64,000 bases of DNA from assembly GCA_021832085.1 (NCBI GenBank), contig JAKBLM010000004.1:88540-152539 (forward strand), read 5' to 3'. The notes below the pieces were generated by a model, which was not told the origin of the DNA, did no database searches, and worked only from the letters and a program-made list of their open reading frames with translations. Numbering within the stretch: position 1 is the stretch's first letter; the number at the start of each line of letters is the position of its first letter. This stretch comes from Acidobacteriota bacterium. Lineage in GTDB: Bacteria > Acidobacteriota > Terriglobia > Acidiferrales > UBA7541. The translations under genes were made by a program, and so were the position numbers. Below, in pieces: positions 27,391 through 36,472 of the stretch.

Positions 27391-29418
27391 GTGTTTCTTT
27401 CGTACTACGGATTGGCGGAACAACCTTTCGGCGTAACGCCGGACGCCCGATTTCTGTACATGAGCGCTTCGCACCGGGAAGCGCTCGCGTCACTGCAGTA
27501 TGGAATCGAGACGGGGCGTGGTTTCCTCGCCCTTATCGCCAGTCCTGGCATGGGAAAGACAACCCTACTGTTCCAGCTCATGGAACACCTGCAGAGCTCT
27601 GCCCGCACCGTATTTCTGTTCCAGAGCCAAGGCACTACCACCGAACTACTGACCAATGTTCTTGCCGATTTGGGACTCGAGCCCGTCGGCGGAGACCTGA
27701 GCGCGCTGCAAAGCCAGTTGAACGAAGTCCTCGTTCGCGAGGCCCAACAGGGGAGGCGTTTCGTTCTGGTCATCGACGAGGCTCAAAACCTGAATGACGA
27801 GGTCCTCGAATCTGTGCGAATGCTCTCCAATTTCGAGACCCAGAGCAGCAAGCTCATGCAGATTGTGCTGGCCGGCCAACCGCCGCTGGCAGACCGATTG
27901 GCGCGGAACCATATGACACAGCTTCGACAGCGCATGTCGGTGATTTGCCGCGTGGATCCGTTGAGCCCTGAAGATGGCGTCCGCTACATCGAAAATCGGC
28001 TGCGGATCGCGGGATATAAGGGAGGCCCGCTGTTCACGCCGGATGCCCTGCGCATGATCCTTGAGCGAAGCGCGGGTATCCCCCGGAACATCAACAACAT
28101 TTGCTTTCACACTCTGTCCCTCGGCTGTGCATTGAAGCAGAAAAAGATCGATCTGCCGATTGTGCGGGAAGTACTCGCCGACCTCGAACTCGAACTCCTC
28201 GGAACCGGGCGGAAACAAAGCAGCGAGCCGCGTGAATATTCGTCCCCGGCGGGCAATACTCGCGAAGTACCCTCGGACGACGAGACAGGCCGGCGAGCCC
28301 CAGCTTATCAGGATTCCTATCGCTGGAACGACGCAGCTTTCGCACTCCTCGCGAAAGATTCCGTCCGACATGGTAGGGGCACGCATAGCCCGGAACGGAC
28401 TTTTGTCCTTTTGTTGCTGCTCCTACTTGCAATAGCAATCGCGTGGAGCCTGACTAGGGGGAATTTCGCGGCTGTTATGCAGGCATCCCGCAATGACGCA
28501 CATCGGTTGCTCCAGTTTGCCGCCAACCACGTATCGGGCGTGGGAGCCGTGGCAGAGAATCACAGCGCGCCCCCGGAGAAGGATCCTGCCGCTGCCGCTG
28601 GAAAGAATCCGACACCGGCGTCGGATGCCCCGCGTGACTCCGACTCGGGAATCGCCAGCTTAAAAACGCAGAGACTCGACTCGGCCGCTGACGACCCCGG
28701 GTCTGCTTCTGCCGGTCAAGACATTCAGAGTTCTGCGGGTTCGGCCCTTGCGGCGCTCACCCATGCGGGCGCTCTGTCAGGGAGCCTTTTCTCGCACCGC
28801 AGTTCTCGACTTACCGTGCACCAAGCAGTCGTTTCACCTGATCATTCCCATACACGGGCGAGCCATCCTTCTGGACTCAACTCGCCCCAAGTCACGGCCA
28901 AGCGTGAACTGGGCGAGCTGTTCATCGAATCGAATATTCACGACGCCAGGGTGTATATCAATGGCAAAAGTGAACCGAGCTGGCTAACGCCGCATAGTTT
29001 CCTGCTACCAGTGGGCACCTATTGGGTTTCAGTTCGGAAAGACGGCCGTTCTCCCTGGTCTCAGACCGTGTATGTGGGCAAGGGCAGGACCAAATGGTCT
29101 TTCGCCAATCTAGGCCGCCCCAGCGCTGTGGTGGAAATTGAGACACAGCCACCGGGGGTGCCGGTGTTCATTGATGGCGAAGACTACGGACCGAGTCCCG
29201 TCGAAGGCACCCTTCCGGCCGGGGAACATACGTATAAAGCCATTCCGCGAAACGGTGGCCAACCCTACGTCGGCACGTTCTTCCTAAAGCCCAACGGTAT
29301 ATTGAGAGTCACTGTGAAATGGCCGACCGCGATGAGAGGGCCGAATGAGGGAGAACAGATAGATCGTTTGCACGGCCGGCAGGATCCAGGTGCGCAAAGA
29401 GGGGGAGCCCTTGAGTAG
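27391..29418 (+). CDS. ExeA/GspA-type AAA ATPase fused to C-terminal PEGA domains
   Basis: From GTG 27391 (675 residues). Residues 1-270 are an AAA ATPase of the ExeA family often encoded with exopolysaccharide/exosortase genes: FFGV-like opening (YYGLAEQPFGVTPDARF), Walker A ASPGMGKTTL, Walker B FVLVIDEAQNL and sensor region LRQRMSVICRVDPLS. A linker and one transmembrane helix follow (about 333-350, TFVLLLLLLLAIAIAWSL), then a low-complexity periplasmic region and two PEGA-like repeats (GELFIESNIHDARVYINGK and VVEIETQPPGVPVFIDGEDY). The PEGA part probably binds cell wall or glycan, linking cytosolic ATP hydrolysis to the envelope. No exosortase gene is present here. Confidence 0.86.
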   Translation: MFLSYYGLAEQPFGVTPDARFLYMSASHREALASLQYGIETGRGFLALIASPGMGKTTLLFQLMEHLQSSARTVFLFQSQGTTTELLTNVLADLGLEPVGGDLSALQSQLNEVLVREAQQGRRFVLVIDEAQNLNDEVLESVRMLSNFETQSSKLMQIVLAGQPPLADRLARNHMTQLRQRMSVICRVDPLSPEDGVRYIENRLRIAGYKGGPLFTPDALRMILERSAGIPRNINNICFHTLSLGCALKQKKIDLPIVREVLADLELELLGTGRKQSSEPREYSSPAGNTREVPSDDETGRRAPAYQDSYRWNDAAFALLAKDSVRHGRGTHSPERTFVLLLLLLLAIAIAWSLTRGNFAAVMQASRNDAHRLLQFAANHVSGVGAVAENHSAPPEKDPAAAAGKNPTPASDAPRDSDSGIASLKTQRLDSAADDPGSASAGQDIQSSAGSALAALTHAGALSGSLFSHRSSRLTVHQAVVSPDHSHTRASHPSGLNSPQVTAKRELGELFIESNIHDARVYINGKSEPSWLTPHSFLLPVGTYWVSVRKDGRSPWSQTVYVGKGRTKWSFANLGRPSAVVEIETQPPGVPVFIDGEDYGPSPVEGTLPAGEHTYKAIPRNGGQPYVGTFFLKPNGILRVTVKWPTAMRGPNEGEQIDRLHGRQDPGAQRGGALE

Positions 29419-30145
29419 AAATTTTGAACTGCTTCAACAGATGTCGGTCGACAGGACCCGGGTGTGGGAAGCCGAGCCGATCATTCCAACGAAGAAACGG
29501 CTGAAGCCTGATCCTCGCGCATTGTCGCACGAAGAGTTGATCAAGCTCATCCAGCGGGCCTTTCTCCTGTCAGAACCGGAAGGACAACGAGTCGTGGTCT
29601 TTACTGGCGGGCAAAAAGGCAGTGGTTGCAGTTCGATACTTGTAGGCGTTGGCCAGATTTTAGCCGCCCAAACAGATCGGGGAGTCTGCTTGGTAGATGC
29701 CAACGTGGAGAATCCTGCTCTCCATCTCTGTTTCGGGGTGGAGAATCTCAACGGATTGACCAGCGCTCTTGCAGAAGATAGGCCTTTGAGCAACTACCTC
29801 CAGAGGCTTCGCGGAGGGAATCTTTGGCTGCTGCCGTGCGGATCGAATATCTCACGGCTTCATGCCACACTTACTGCGGAAAAGTTTCAACTGCGCTTGG
29901 CGGAACTGCGTCGCGAATTTGCCTATGTGCTGGTGGATGCGCCCCCGGTTGATGGACGCGCGGACGCAGTGATATTGGGCAGGCTCGCTGACGGCGTCGT
30001 CTTGGTGCTTGAGGCAAATGTAACACGGAGAGAAGTCGCTCGAATTGCCAAGGAGACTTTTGAGGCTGCGCAGGTGCGTCTGTTGGGAGCCGTACTCAAC
30101 AAGCGCACGTTCCCGGTTCCCGCCTGGATCTACAACAGGCTTTAG
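29411..30145 (+). CDS. CpsD/BY-kinase-like P-loop protein lacking the P-loop lysine
   Basis: Homologous to the cytosolic half of bacterial tyrosine autokinases that control exopolysaccharide assembly. From TTG 29411 (AGAGGGGGAG upstream) it has 245 residues; GTG 29390 is an alternative start. The fold markers are present: Walker A' VCLVDANVENPALH and Walker B YVLVDAPPVDG. In the Walker A, however, FTGGQKGSGCSS has Cys73 where the nucleotide-binding Lys should be, although the MinD-type signature Lys69 remains. There is also no C-terminal tyrosine cluster (it ends AWIYNRL). It is likely a non-catalytic or altered regulator of the co-polymerase. It overlaps the upstream gene by eight bases. Confidence 0.82.
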   Translation: MSRNFELLQQMSVDRTRVWEAEPIIPTKKRLKPDPRALSHEELIKLIQRAFLLSEPEGQRVVVFTGGQKGSGCSSILVGVGQILAAQTDRGVCLVDANVENPALHLCFGVENLNGLTSALAEDRPLSNYLQRLRGGNLWLLPCGSNISRLHATLTAEKFQLRLAELRREFAYVLVDAPPVDGRADAVILGRLADGVVLVLEANVTRREVARIAKETFEAAQVRLLGAVLNKRTFPVPAWIYNRL

Positions 30146-30217
30146 AGCGGCGGGAGTGCCACAAAATCGAAGTTTTGTCCGTTTAAGAACCCTGTATGGG
30201 ACTCACAAGGCGGAGCT

Positions 30218-30778
30218 ATGTCCCTTAATGTATCAATGGTCGAACTTCAAACGACGGCGCCACCGGTCTGCGCTTCCCAGGACGCACCGGCTTGGTATGC
30301 CATCCGGACTCGCTCGCGTCATGAGAAACGGGTTGCGGCGCTACTTCGGGAGAAACGGATCACGACATTTCTGCCGCTCGTGAAGGAAGTTCACCGCTGG
30401 AGCGATCGCCGCAAACTTATCGAACAACCCCTTTTCCGCGGTTATGTGTTCGTGCACATCAGGAATACGGCAGAACGCACTCTTTCCGTCCTCCGCACTC
30501 CTGGTGTGGCGGGTTTTGTCGGAGTCCAGGGGACTGCGACACCGATTCCGGACCAGGAGATTTACAACATTCGCACTCTTCTTTCTGGCAACCTGCCCTT
30601 TAGCGTGTTTCCTTTCCTACACGCCGGGCAACGGGTCAGGATCCGCGGCGGTTGTTTGCATGGCGTGGAGGGACGCCTGGTGGAAGTGAATTCCAATCGC
30701 AGCGTGGTCGTATCCGTGGAACTGATCCGGAAATCGGTGGTCATCCGTGTCTCCGGTTTCGATCTGGAGATCATATGA
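30218..30778 (+). CDS. NusG-like transcription antiterminator (UpxY/LoaP/RfaH type)
   Basis: A specialised NusG paralogue of 186 residues. The NGN domain spans about residues 24-120 (AWYAIRTRSRHEKRVAALL, FLPLVKEVHRWSDRR, LFRGYVFVHI) and the KOW domain about 128-180 (FLHAGQRVRIRGGCLHGVEG). Such proteins ride on RNA polymerase and prevent premature termination in long capsule and exopolysaccharide operons. Here it is encoded in the cluster it probably serves, about 27 kb of one-strand genes. The hairpin-rich leader at 24172-25010 is an obvious candidate for its recruitment site, although that is unproven. Confidence 0.86.
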   Translation: MSLNVSMVELQTTAPPVCASQDAPAWYAIRTRSRHEKRVAALLREKRITTFLPLVKEVHRWSDRRKLIEQPLFRGYVFVHIRNTAERTLSVLRTPGVAGFVGVQGTATPIPDQEIYNIRTLLSGNLPFSVFPFLHAGQRVRIRGGCLHGVEGRLVEVNSNRSVVVSVELIRKSVVIRVSGFDLEII

Positions 30779-30995
30779 CCGCTCAAGATTGCGGCCGGGT
30801 TCAACCTCGAATGCCGAAACCTGTTGCGCTTTTTTCTCGCAACGAGAGGAGGACCGGAGAATCGAATTGCCGCGATGCTACCGGCCACAAACACTCTTTC
30901 CTGAAAATTACCAGCTGACTCGAGACCGATTCAACCAACATGTGGTGCCCTCAAGACAGCTCGAAAACGGCGTTGCCGTCGGAAAGGATCACACC

Positions 30996-32435
30996 ATGCC
31001 AATTACACGCCGCCGCATTCTGCTGACGTTATTTAAGTTGCTCGATCTGGCGATCATGGTGGCCAGCTTCGGGCTTGCGACCATTCCGATACTGTATCAA
31101 TCACATGCTGTGTCATTGTCTGAGTTCTTCTCGCTGCGAGTAACGATTCAGAATTTCATCATTTTCCTGGGTTTCGTCCTGGCCTGGCACCTTCTTTTCG
31201 TGGCGCTTGGCCTCTACCAGTCGCGCCGCTTGGTGGCCGCGCGCTCCGAGATCCTCGATATCCTCAAGGGAACATCATTGGGAACGGCCGTTATCGCCAT
31301 AGCGGCCGTTTTGTTCCAGATTCGCATGGCGAACGCGACGTTTCTCGCGGCTTTCTGGATGATTAGCAGTACGGGCGAGGTAGCGAGCAGGCTGGCCCTG
31401 AGATACGTCCTGAGGCGGATCCGGGAGAAGGGACATAATCTCCGACACCTTTTGATTGTCGGCACCGGCCCCCATGCCATGGATTTCGCACGGAAGGCTA
31501 CAGGCCGGCCTGAACTCGGCTATCAGCTCGTTGGCTTCTCTGATGACAGGAGGGCGGAGAACAATGAGTTCCGCGAAAGCGGATATAACGTGGTTTGCGA
31601 CTTGACGCATTTTGTCGAGTTCATTCGTAAGAACGTGGTCGACGAGGTTGTCATTGCCCTGCCGATTACTTCACGTTACTTCCAGGTGTCGCGAATCGCC
31701 GAACTGTGCCAGGAGCAGGGGATCGTTGTGAGGTTTCTAAAAAGTGCCCTCGACTTGAGAATGGCCGGTTTCTCGGAAGAGGACTTCGAGGCCGACTCGT
31801 TGGTGACACTTTACGGTGGGCCGCTAGGAGGTTGGCCGGTACTTGCCAAGCGGGTGCTTGATTTCACGATAGCGCTCGTTGTGTTGATCCTTCTTTCCCC
31901 TGTATTCCTTCTGACGTCCCTGCTGATCAGGTTGAGCTCACCAGGGCCGGTGTTGTTCACCCAGGAAAGGCTTGGACTGAACAAGCGCCGCTTTCGAATC
32001 TATAAGTTTCGCACGATGGTTCCAGACGCCGAAAAGCGTCTGGCCGAAGTGGGTCACATGAATGAGGTCAGTGGTCCGGTTTTCAAGATCAAAAACGATC
32101 CCCGATTAACTCCCGTGGGTAAGATATTGCGCAAGAGCAGCATTGATGAGTTACCTCAGCTCTTGAACGTTCTCAAAGGTGACATGAGTCTCGTAGGCCC
32201 ACGGCCGCTGCCGGTTCGCGATTACGAGGGCTTTGACCAGGACTGGCATCGTCGGCGATTTAGTGTGCGTCCAGGGATCACCTGTCTGTGGCAGATCAGT
32301 GGGAGGAGCGCCATCTCGTTCGACCGGTGGATGGAACTCGATATGCAATATATCGACCAGTGGTCGTTGTGGCTGGACTTCAAAATCCTCGTAGGAACGA
32401 TTCCCGCCGTCCTCAAAGGGAGCGGTGCCGCCTGA
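30996..32435 (+). CDS. Polyprenyl-phosphate hexose-1-phosphate transferase (WcaJ/WbaP-type initiating enzyme)
   Basis: Starts repeat-unit assembly by moving a sugar-1-phosphate from a UDP-sugar to undecaprenyl phosphate at the inner membrane. From ATG 30996 (GGAAAGGA seven bases upstream) it has 479 residues: four N-terminal transmembrane helices, a Rossmann-like region (LLIVGTGPHAMDFARK), a membrane re-entrant helix (FTIALVVLILLSPVFLLT) and the catalytic C-domain (YKFRTMVPDAEKRL, SSIDELPQLLNVLKGD, MSLVGPRPLP, RPGITCLWQISGRS). A longer frame from a TTG near 30867 is possible. The sugar is not predictable, though glucose or galactose is common. Confidence 0.9.
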   Translation: MPITRRRILLTLFKLLDLAIMVASFGLATIPILYQSHAVSLSEFFSLRVTIQNFIIFLGFVLAWHLLFVALGLYQSRRLVAARSEILDILKGTSLGTAVIAIAAVLFQIRMANATFLAAFWMISSTGEVASRLALRYVLRRIREKGHNLRHLLIVGTGPHAMDFARKATGRPELGYQLVGFSDDRRAENNEFRESGYNVVCDLTHFVEFIRKNVVDEVVIALPITSRYFQVSRIAELCQEQGIVVRFLKSALDLRMAGFSEEDFEADSLVTLYGGPLGGWPVLAKRVLDFTIALVVLILLSPVFLLTSLLIRLSSPGPVLFTQERLGLNKRRFRIYKFRTMVPDAEKRLAEVGHMNEVSGPVFKIKNDPRLTPVGKILRKSSIDELPQLLNVLKGDMSLVGPRPLPVRDYEGFDQDWHRRRFSVRPGITCLWQISGRSAISFDRWMELDMQYIDQWSLWLDFKILVGTIPAVLKGSGAA

Positions 32436-32503
32436 TTGCGTGCAACCGCTTATCCTTCCGTGCTTCTTTCACAAAAGGTAAGCGGAAACAAAGGATGTTC
32501 ATA

Positions 32504-33388
32504 ATGTGTGCCGAAAATACAACACGTGGGCATACCGGCGATCATAAGTCGGCACGCCAACGCCTGGTTGATGCACATTTCCAGGCAGGAGCGAGTTCAT
32601 GGCGGGACGTTTATCTCCGGAACGACCTGAGCGGCCAAATCCATCGGCAGCGACAATCAGCGGCTCTTGCCTTGGTGGACAATCTCCGATTGCCTCCACG
32701 TGCTCGCGTCTTGGAAGCGGGCTGCGGTACTGGCCGAATCGCCGTCGCATTGGCCAAGCGAAGTTTCCTGGTGACCGCGATTGATACCGTGACGCATATG
32801 CTTGCGATGACTCGTCAGGCGGCAATCGAGGCAGGTGTGAATGGCCGGATCAGACTGATTCAGAGCGACGTTCACAATACGGGCTTCTCCGCCGAGCAGT
32901 TCGATCTGGCATTGGCAATTGGCGTGGTCCCCTGGTCGGAACATCCGGAAAGAGCTATCCGCGAACTCGTCCGTGTGGTGAGGCCCGGCCGCTACGTCGT
33001 ATTGAGCGCGGATAATCTGTGGTGCCTCCCTCACATCCTGGACCCTTTTTGCTTTCCTGCGATGCGGCCGATTCGGTGGAAGATGTCGGGGGCACTGGAG
33101 CGATTGATGATCCGGTCTACTCGCCCGCTGCGATATCGCTACCATTCCGTACGCGAGTTCGACGCAATCTTATCCCACGCAGGCCTTGAAAAAATCGAGG
33201 GCGTTACCGTGGGATTTGGCCCCTTCAGCCTCTTCAACCGGAAGCTGTTGTCCAGTTCTGCCGAGCTCAGGGTTAACGGAAAACTCCAGGCACTCGCTGA
33301 CCGGGGATTCCCACTGATCCGCTCGGCCGGAGTCGAATACGTGGTCTCGAGCAGGAAGGCAACTCGCCTGATACAAAAGGAGGACTGA
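32504..33388 (+). CDS. SAM-dependent methyltransferase (class I)
   Basis: Rossmann-fold methyltransferase of 294 residues from ATG 32504 (AAAGGA eight bases upstream; ATG 32495 also possible). Motif I is VLEAGCGTGRIAVAL, the acidic residue of motif II is AIDTVTHML, and post-motif segments are DLALAIGVVPW and VRPGRYVVLSADN. It resembles small-molecule and sugar methyltransferases of surface-glycan clusters. The ComA gene starts three bases after its stop, so it belongs to the sulfolactate sub-operon and could methylate the sugar or the sulfolactyl product; the acceptor is unknown. Confidence 0.82.
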   Translation: MCAENTTRGHTGDHKSARQRLVDAHFQAGASSWRDVYLRNDLSGQIHRQRQSAALALVDNLRLPPRARVLEAGCGTGRIAVALAKRSFLVTAIDTVTHMLAMTRQAAIEAGVNGRIRLIQSDVHNTGFSAEQFDLALAIGVVPWSEHPERAIRELVRVVRPGRYVVLSADNLWCLPHILDPFCFPAMRPIRWKMSGALERLMIRSTRPLRYRYHSVREFDAILSHAGLEKIEGVTVGFGPFSLFNRKLLSSSAELRVNGKLQALADRGFPLIRSAGVEYVVSSRKATRLIQKED

Positions 33389-33391
33389 TCG

Positions 33392-34213
33392 ATGAATAAA
33401 GCAGAGGAAACGTTGGTTCGGCCCGAGTCCCACACCGCCAGCTATTTGAAGATGATTGGAGTGCCGACTTTGGCGCCCCTGACGAGTCCGTTTGACCCGG
33501 GGTACGATCCCCTAACGTTGGCAAGCCATCTCGAACAAAGTTCGCATCTCTTCTCCATCCTGAAGATCTCGATGGCGTGCTGGATGGTCGCCAAAGAGAG
33601 CGCGACCAGGATGAAAGTTGCAGCGGCGAAGCAACATCGCGTTCAGACAGTTACAGGCGGAGGTCCTTTTGAAGTGGCTGTGGCGCAGGGCACGCTTCCC
33701 GAGTATTTGGACCTTTGCGCGTCAATCGGTTTCGACCGAATCGAATGCGGCGAAGGTTTCACCGAGATGAACTTGAACCCGGCACAGGTCATCAAGATGG
33801 CGTGGGAAAGAGGGCTGGAAGTGCAGTTTGAGCTCGGCAAAAAGCACTCGGGACCTTTCAGTAAGGAAGGCGTAGCCGAACTCATCGCACAGGGCATGCG
33901 ATGGCTGGGCAGCGGGGCGCGGCAACTCGTGATCGAGGCGCGTGAAAGCGCGCGTGACGTCGGACTTTTTGACACGACGGGAACCTTCAATCCCCGCTTT
34001 GCGGACTCCTTCGCCAAGGCCTTTGGGCTGGATCTCGTCATGTTCGAGGCCCCAACGAAACAGAGCCAGTTCGCGCTGCTCAATCACTTCGGCCGCGAGG
34101 TTCATCTGTGCAATGTGCGCCTCGAAGAGGTTTTGCGCGTGGAGATTTATCGTCGTGGACTGCATTCCGATGCTTTCGGCATCAGTAAGCTCCGGCCCGT
34201 GAGGCAAGGCTAA
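33392..34213 (+). CDS. comA: Phosphosulfolactate synthase
   Basis: Adds sulfite to phosphoenolpyruvate to give (2R)-phospho-3-sulfolactate, the first step of the ComABC branch of coenzyme M synthesis in methanogens and of sulfolactate formation in some bacteria (Bacillus YitD). The 273-residue TIM-barrel protein shows the family landmarks GGGPFEVAVAQGTLPEYLD, IGFDRIECGEGF, QLVIEARESARDVGLF, FEAPTKQSQFALLNHFG and the C-terminal HLCNVRLEEVLRVE. A strong AGGAGG precedes the ATG. The phosphatase ComB is next, 30 bases downstream. Coenzyme M genes downstream of sulfolactate (ComC/D/E) are absent, and the setting is an exopolysaccharide cluster, so the product is probably used as a glycan substituent. 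Homology to plant HSA32 means that non-canonical activity is possible. Confidence 0.85.
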   Translation: MNKAEETLVRPESHTASYLKMIGVPTLAPLTSPFDPGYDPLTLASHLEQSSHLFSILKISMACWMVAKESATRMKVAAAKQHRVQTVTGGGPFEVAVAQGTLPEYLDLCASIGFDRIECGEGFTEMNLNPAQVIKMAWERGLEVQFELGKKHSGPFSKEGVAELIAQGMRWLGSGARQLVIEARESARDVGLFDTTGTFNPRFADSFAKAFGLDLVMFEAPTKQSQFALLNHFGREVHLCNVRLEEVLRVEIYRRGLHSDAFGISKLRPVRQG

Positions 34214-34243
34214 TCCCCGAATCAACCTGAGGGAAGCAATACC

Positions 34244-35023
34244 ATGCAAAGAACAGTCGTGATTGACTGCTTTCCAGAAAGCGCTCGGGCCTATGCGCAC
34301 GGCTACGTGGTGGTCGCGGTGGACGTTATTCGGGCAACCACTTCGGCCATCTCCGTGGCAGCGACGGGCGGGCGCTGTTTTCCCGTGGCTACGGTCGAGG
34401 CGGCGCTTCAGTTGAAGGCAAAATTGAAGAACCCGCTTCTGGCTGGCGAACGCGCCGGGGAAATCGCTCCCGGGTTTGACATGAACAACAGTCCCGCGGA
34501 ACTGGCCGCGCGCCGCGACGTGTCGCGCCCGGTCATCTTGCTCTCTTCTTCGGGGACGAAACTGCTCCACGAGGCCAGCCGTTGCGACACGCTTTATCTC
34601 GCCTGTTTGCGCAATTGGCGCTACCTGGCCACACACCTCGCCGGCAGACATGAGCGCGTCGCGCTCATTGGAGCTGGAACACGCGGTGATTTCCGCGAGG
34701 AAGACCAAATCTGCTGTGCGTGGATAGCCAGAAAACTCCTGGCCGCAGGCTACGAGCCGGAGAACCGGGAAACCGTGGGACTGGTGGCTCGCTGGGCTTT
34801 GGAAGACCCGGCAGCGATCCTCGTCAGCAAAAGCGTAGACTTTCTGAGGCGAACAGGCCAACTCAAGGATCTCGACTTCATCCTGTCGCACATTAACGAT
34901 CTTCCGATGGTGTTCGTACAGGAAGCAGGCGAAGTCTTTGCCGTTGCCTCCTCTGAATCCATCCCAACGCCTGGGCTGGGAATCCCCTTGACGCCAGGCA
35001 CGCGGCGGATTTGGCCATGCTGA
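34244..35023 (+). CDS. comB: 2-phosphosulfolactate phosphatase
   Basis: Magnesium-dependent phosphatase that converts phosphosulfolactate to 3-sulfolactate. The 259-residue sequence has the ComB landmarks VVVAVDVIRATTSAISV, LLAGERAGEIAPGFDMNNSP and VILLSSSGTKLLHEA (usual form TTNGT), plus a GAGTRGDFREEDQICCAW segment. GAGGGAAG precedes the ATG. Its position directly after ComA supports both assignments. It overlaps the ATP-grasp gene by a few bases, so the three are translationally coupled. In the same cluster the product sulfolactate would be free in the cytoplasm, ready for activation. Confidence 0.86.
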   Translation: MQRTVVIDCFPESARAYAHGYVVVAVDVIRATTSAISVAATGGRCFPVATVEAALQLKAKLKNPLLAGERAGEIAPGFDMNNSPAELAARRDVSRPVILLSSSGTKLLHEASRCDTLYLACLRNWRYLATHLAGRHERVALIGAGTRGDFREEDQICCAWIARKLLAAGYEPENRETVGLVARWALEDPAAILVSKSVDFLRRTGQLKDLDFILSHINDLPMVFVQEAGEVFAVASSESIPTPGLGIPLTPGTRRIWPC

Positions 35024-36366
35024 AGATTTCCGATACCTCAACACCAGTCCTCGTACTCCGAGCCGAGAGCCACGGTGGTTTGAATATCCTGCGAAGTCTC
35101 GGCAGGCTTGGTGTCCCGATATACATTCTGGACGGCAATCCCTGGGCCCCGTCATTTGCTTCCCGATATTGCCGGCGGCACTTCCTCTGGGACATCGAAA
35201 GCAAACCCGCCGAAGAGTCGCTTGCATACTTGATCGAAATCTCGCGAATCATCGGAAGGCCGGCAATCCTGATTCCCACCACCGACTACGCCTCGATGTT
35301 CGTTGCTGAATATGGGCCAACGCTCAAATATTGGTATCTCTTTCCCGAACAACAAAGTGAACTCGTGTTCGTTCTTTGCAGCAAGAAAGGGATGTACGGC
35401 CTCGCGCGGCAACACGGCATTCCTACGCCGGGAGCCAGTTTCCCGACATCCCGCGACGATGTCTTAAGGTTCCTTCGCTCGGCTCGCTTTCCCGTGATGC
35501 TGAAGGGGATTGACGGGCAACGCCTGTGGAACAGAACGCGGAAGAAAATGGTCATCACTCACACTCCTGCCGAGCTCCTGGAGAAGTACGACGCCTTCGA
35601 GGACCCGGAGAATCCGAATCTGATGCTGCAGGAGTACATCCCCGGCGGTGAAGATTCGGTGTGGATGTTCAACGGCTATTTCGACGAGGCGTCGAATTGC
35701 CTCGTCGGCTTCACAGGAAAGAAAATCCGGCAATGCCCGGTACATGTCGGATGCACGAGCCTCGGCGTGTGTCTTCCCAATTCCCAGGTAGAGAGCGTCA
35801 CGAAGACGTTCATGAAAGCGATCGATTATCGGGGCATTCTCGATATCGGCTATCGCTACGACGCGCGCGACCATCAATACAAGGTCCTCGATGTAAACCC
35901 GAGGATCGGCGCTACGTTCCGTTTGTTCGTCGACGAGAATGGAATGGACGTGGCTCGTGCCTTGTATCTCCATTTGACCGGGCAACCAGTGTCCGTGTCT
36001 CGTCCGGTATACGGGCGAAAGTGGATCGTGGAGGATCTGGACTTTGTTTCGAGCCTGCGCTATCACCGCGAAGGGCAATTGACGCTGGTCCAGTGGCTGC
36101 GCTCACTCCGGGGAATCGACGAAGCAGCATTCTTCGCGTCGGACGACTTGTTGCCGCTCGTGCCGATGTGCCTGAGGCGTGCCGGCGAGCTGTTTCGACG
36201 AATCGGGCAAAAGCTGGCAATTGTTGCGCCGACGACTCCCAGGCCATTTCCGAGTGGAAGTGAACCTGTCGGAGCGGCACGTCTCGAAGAATCCTGCCTT
36301 TGCTCCGCAGGAGTTCCGCAAGTTCACCTCGAAAACAAGCAGACACAGCTTTCACGACACATCTGA
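35017..36366 (+). CDS. ATP-grasp ligase, candidate sulfolactate-activating enzyme
   Basis: ATP-grasp superfamily protein of about 449 residues (ATG 35017; TTG 35011 alternative). An N-terminal pre-ATP-grasp Rossmann part (VLVLRAESHGGLNILRSLG, AILIPTTDYASMFVAEYG) is followed by the ATP-binding lobes (FPVMLKGIDGQRLWNRTRKK, LMLQEYIPGGEDSVWMFNGY) and the metal site (YKVLDVNPRIGATFRLF). Enzymes of this group join a carboxylate, via acyl phosphate, to an amine or thiol. Being coupled to ComB suggests that it activates the carboxylate of sulfolactate and attaches it to an amine, for example on an amino sugar. That substrate assignment is inference only; the last 60 residues are proline-rich and not conserved-looking. 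Confidence 0.75.
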   Translation: MLKISDTSTPVLVLRAESHGGLNILRSLGRLGVPIYILDGNPWAPSFASRYCRRHFLWDIESKPAEESLAYLIEISRIIGRPAILIPTTDYASMFVAEYGPTLKYWYLFPEQQSELVFVLCSKKGMYGLARQHGIPTPGASFPTSRDDVLRFLRSARFPVMLKGIDGQRLWNRTRKKMVITHTPAELLEKYDAFEDPENPNLMLQEYIPGGEDSVWMFNGYFDEASNCLVGFTGKKIRQCPVHVGCTSLGVCLPNSQVESVTKTFMKAIDYRGILDIGYRYDARDHQYKVLDVNPRIGATFRLFVDENGMDVARALYLHLTGQPVSVSRPVYGRKWIVEDLDFVSSLRYHREGQLTLVQWLRSLRGIDEAAFFASDDLLPLVPMCLRRAGELFRRIGQKLAIVAPTTPRPFPSGSEPVGAARLEESCLCSAGVPQVHLENKQTQLSRHI

Positions 36367-36472
36367 TCGTCAGAATTCAATTCTGAAACATAGGAACTCT
36401 CGAGCTGCAGAACGAGGACAACGCCCTATTGTTTCTTTTCGTCAAGCTGGTCCTGAATTTCCTCACTTCGGA

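Noticed and set aside
33722..35227. Minus-strand frame of 501 codons opposite ComA/ComB
   Set aside because: Antisense shadow; ComA and ComB motifs are in the plus frames.
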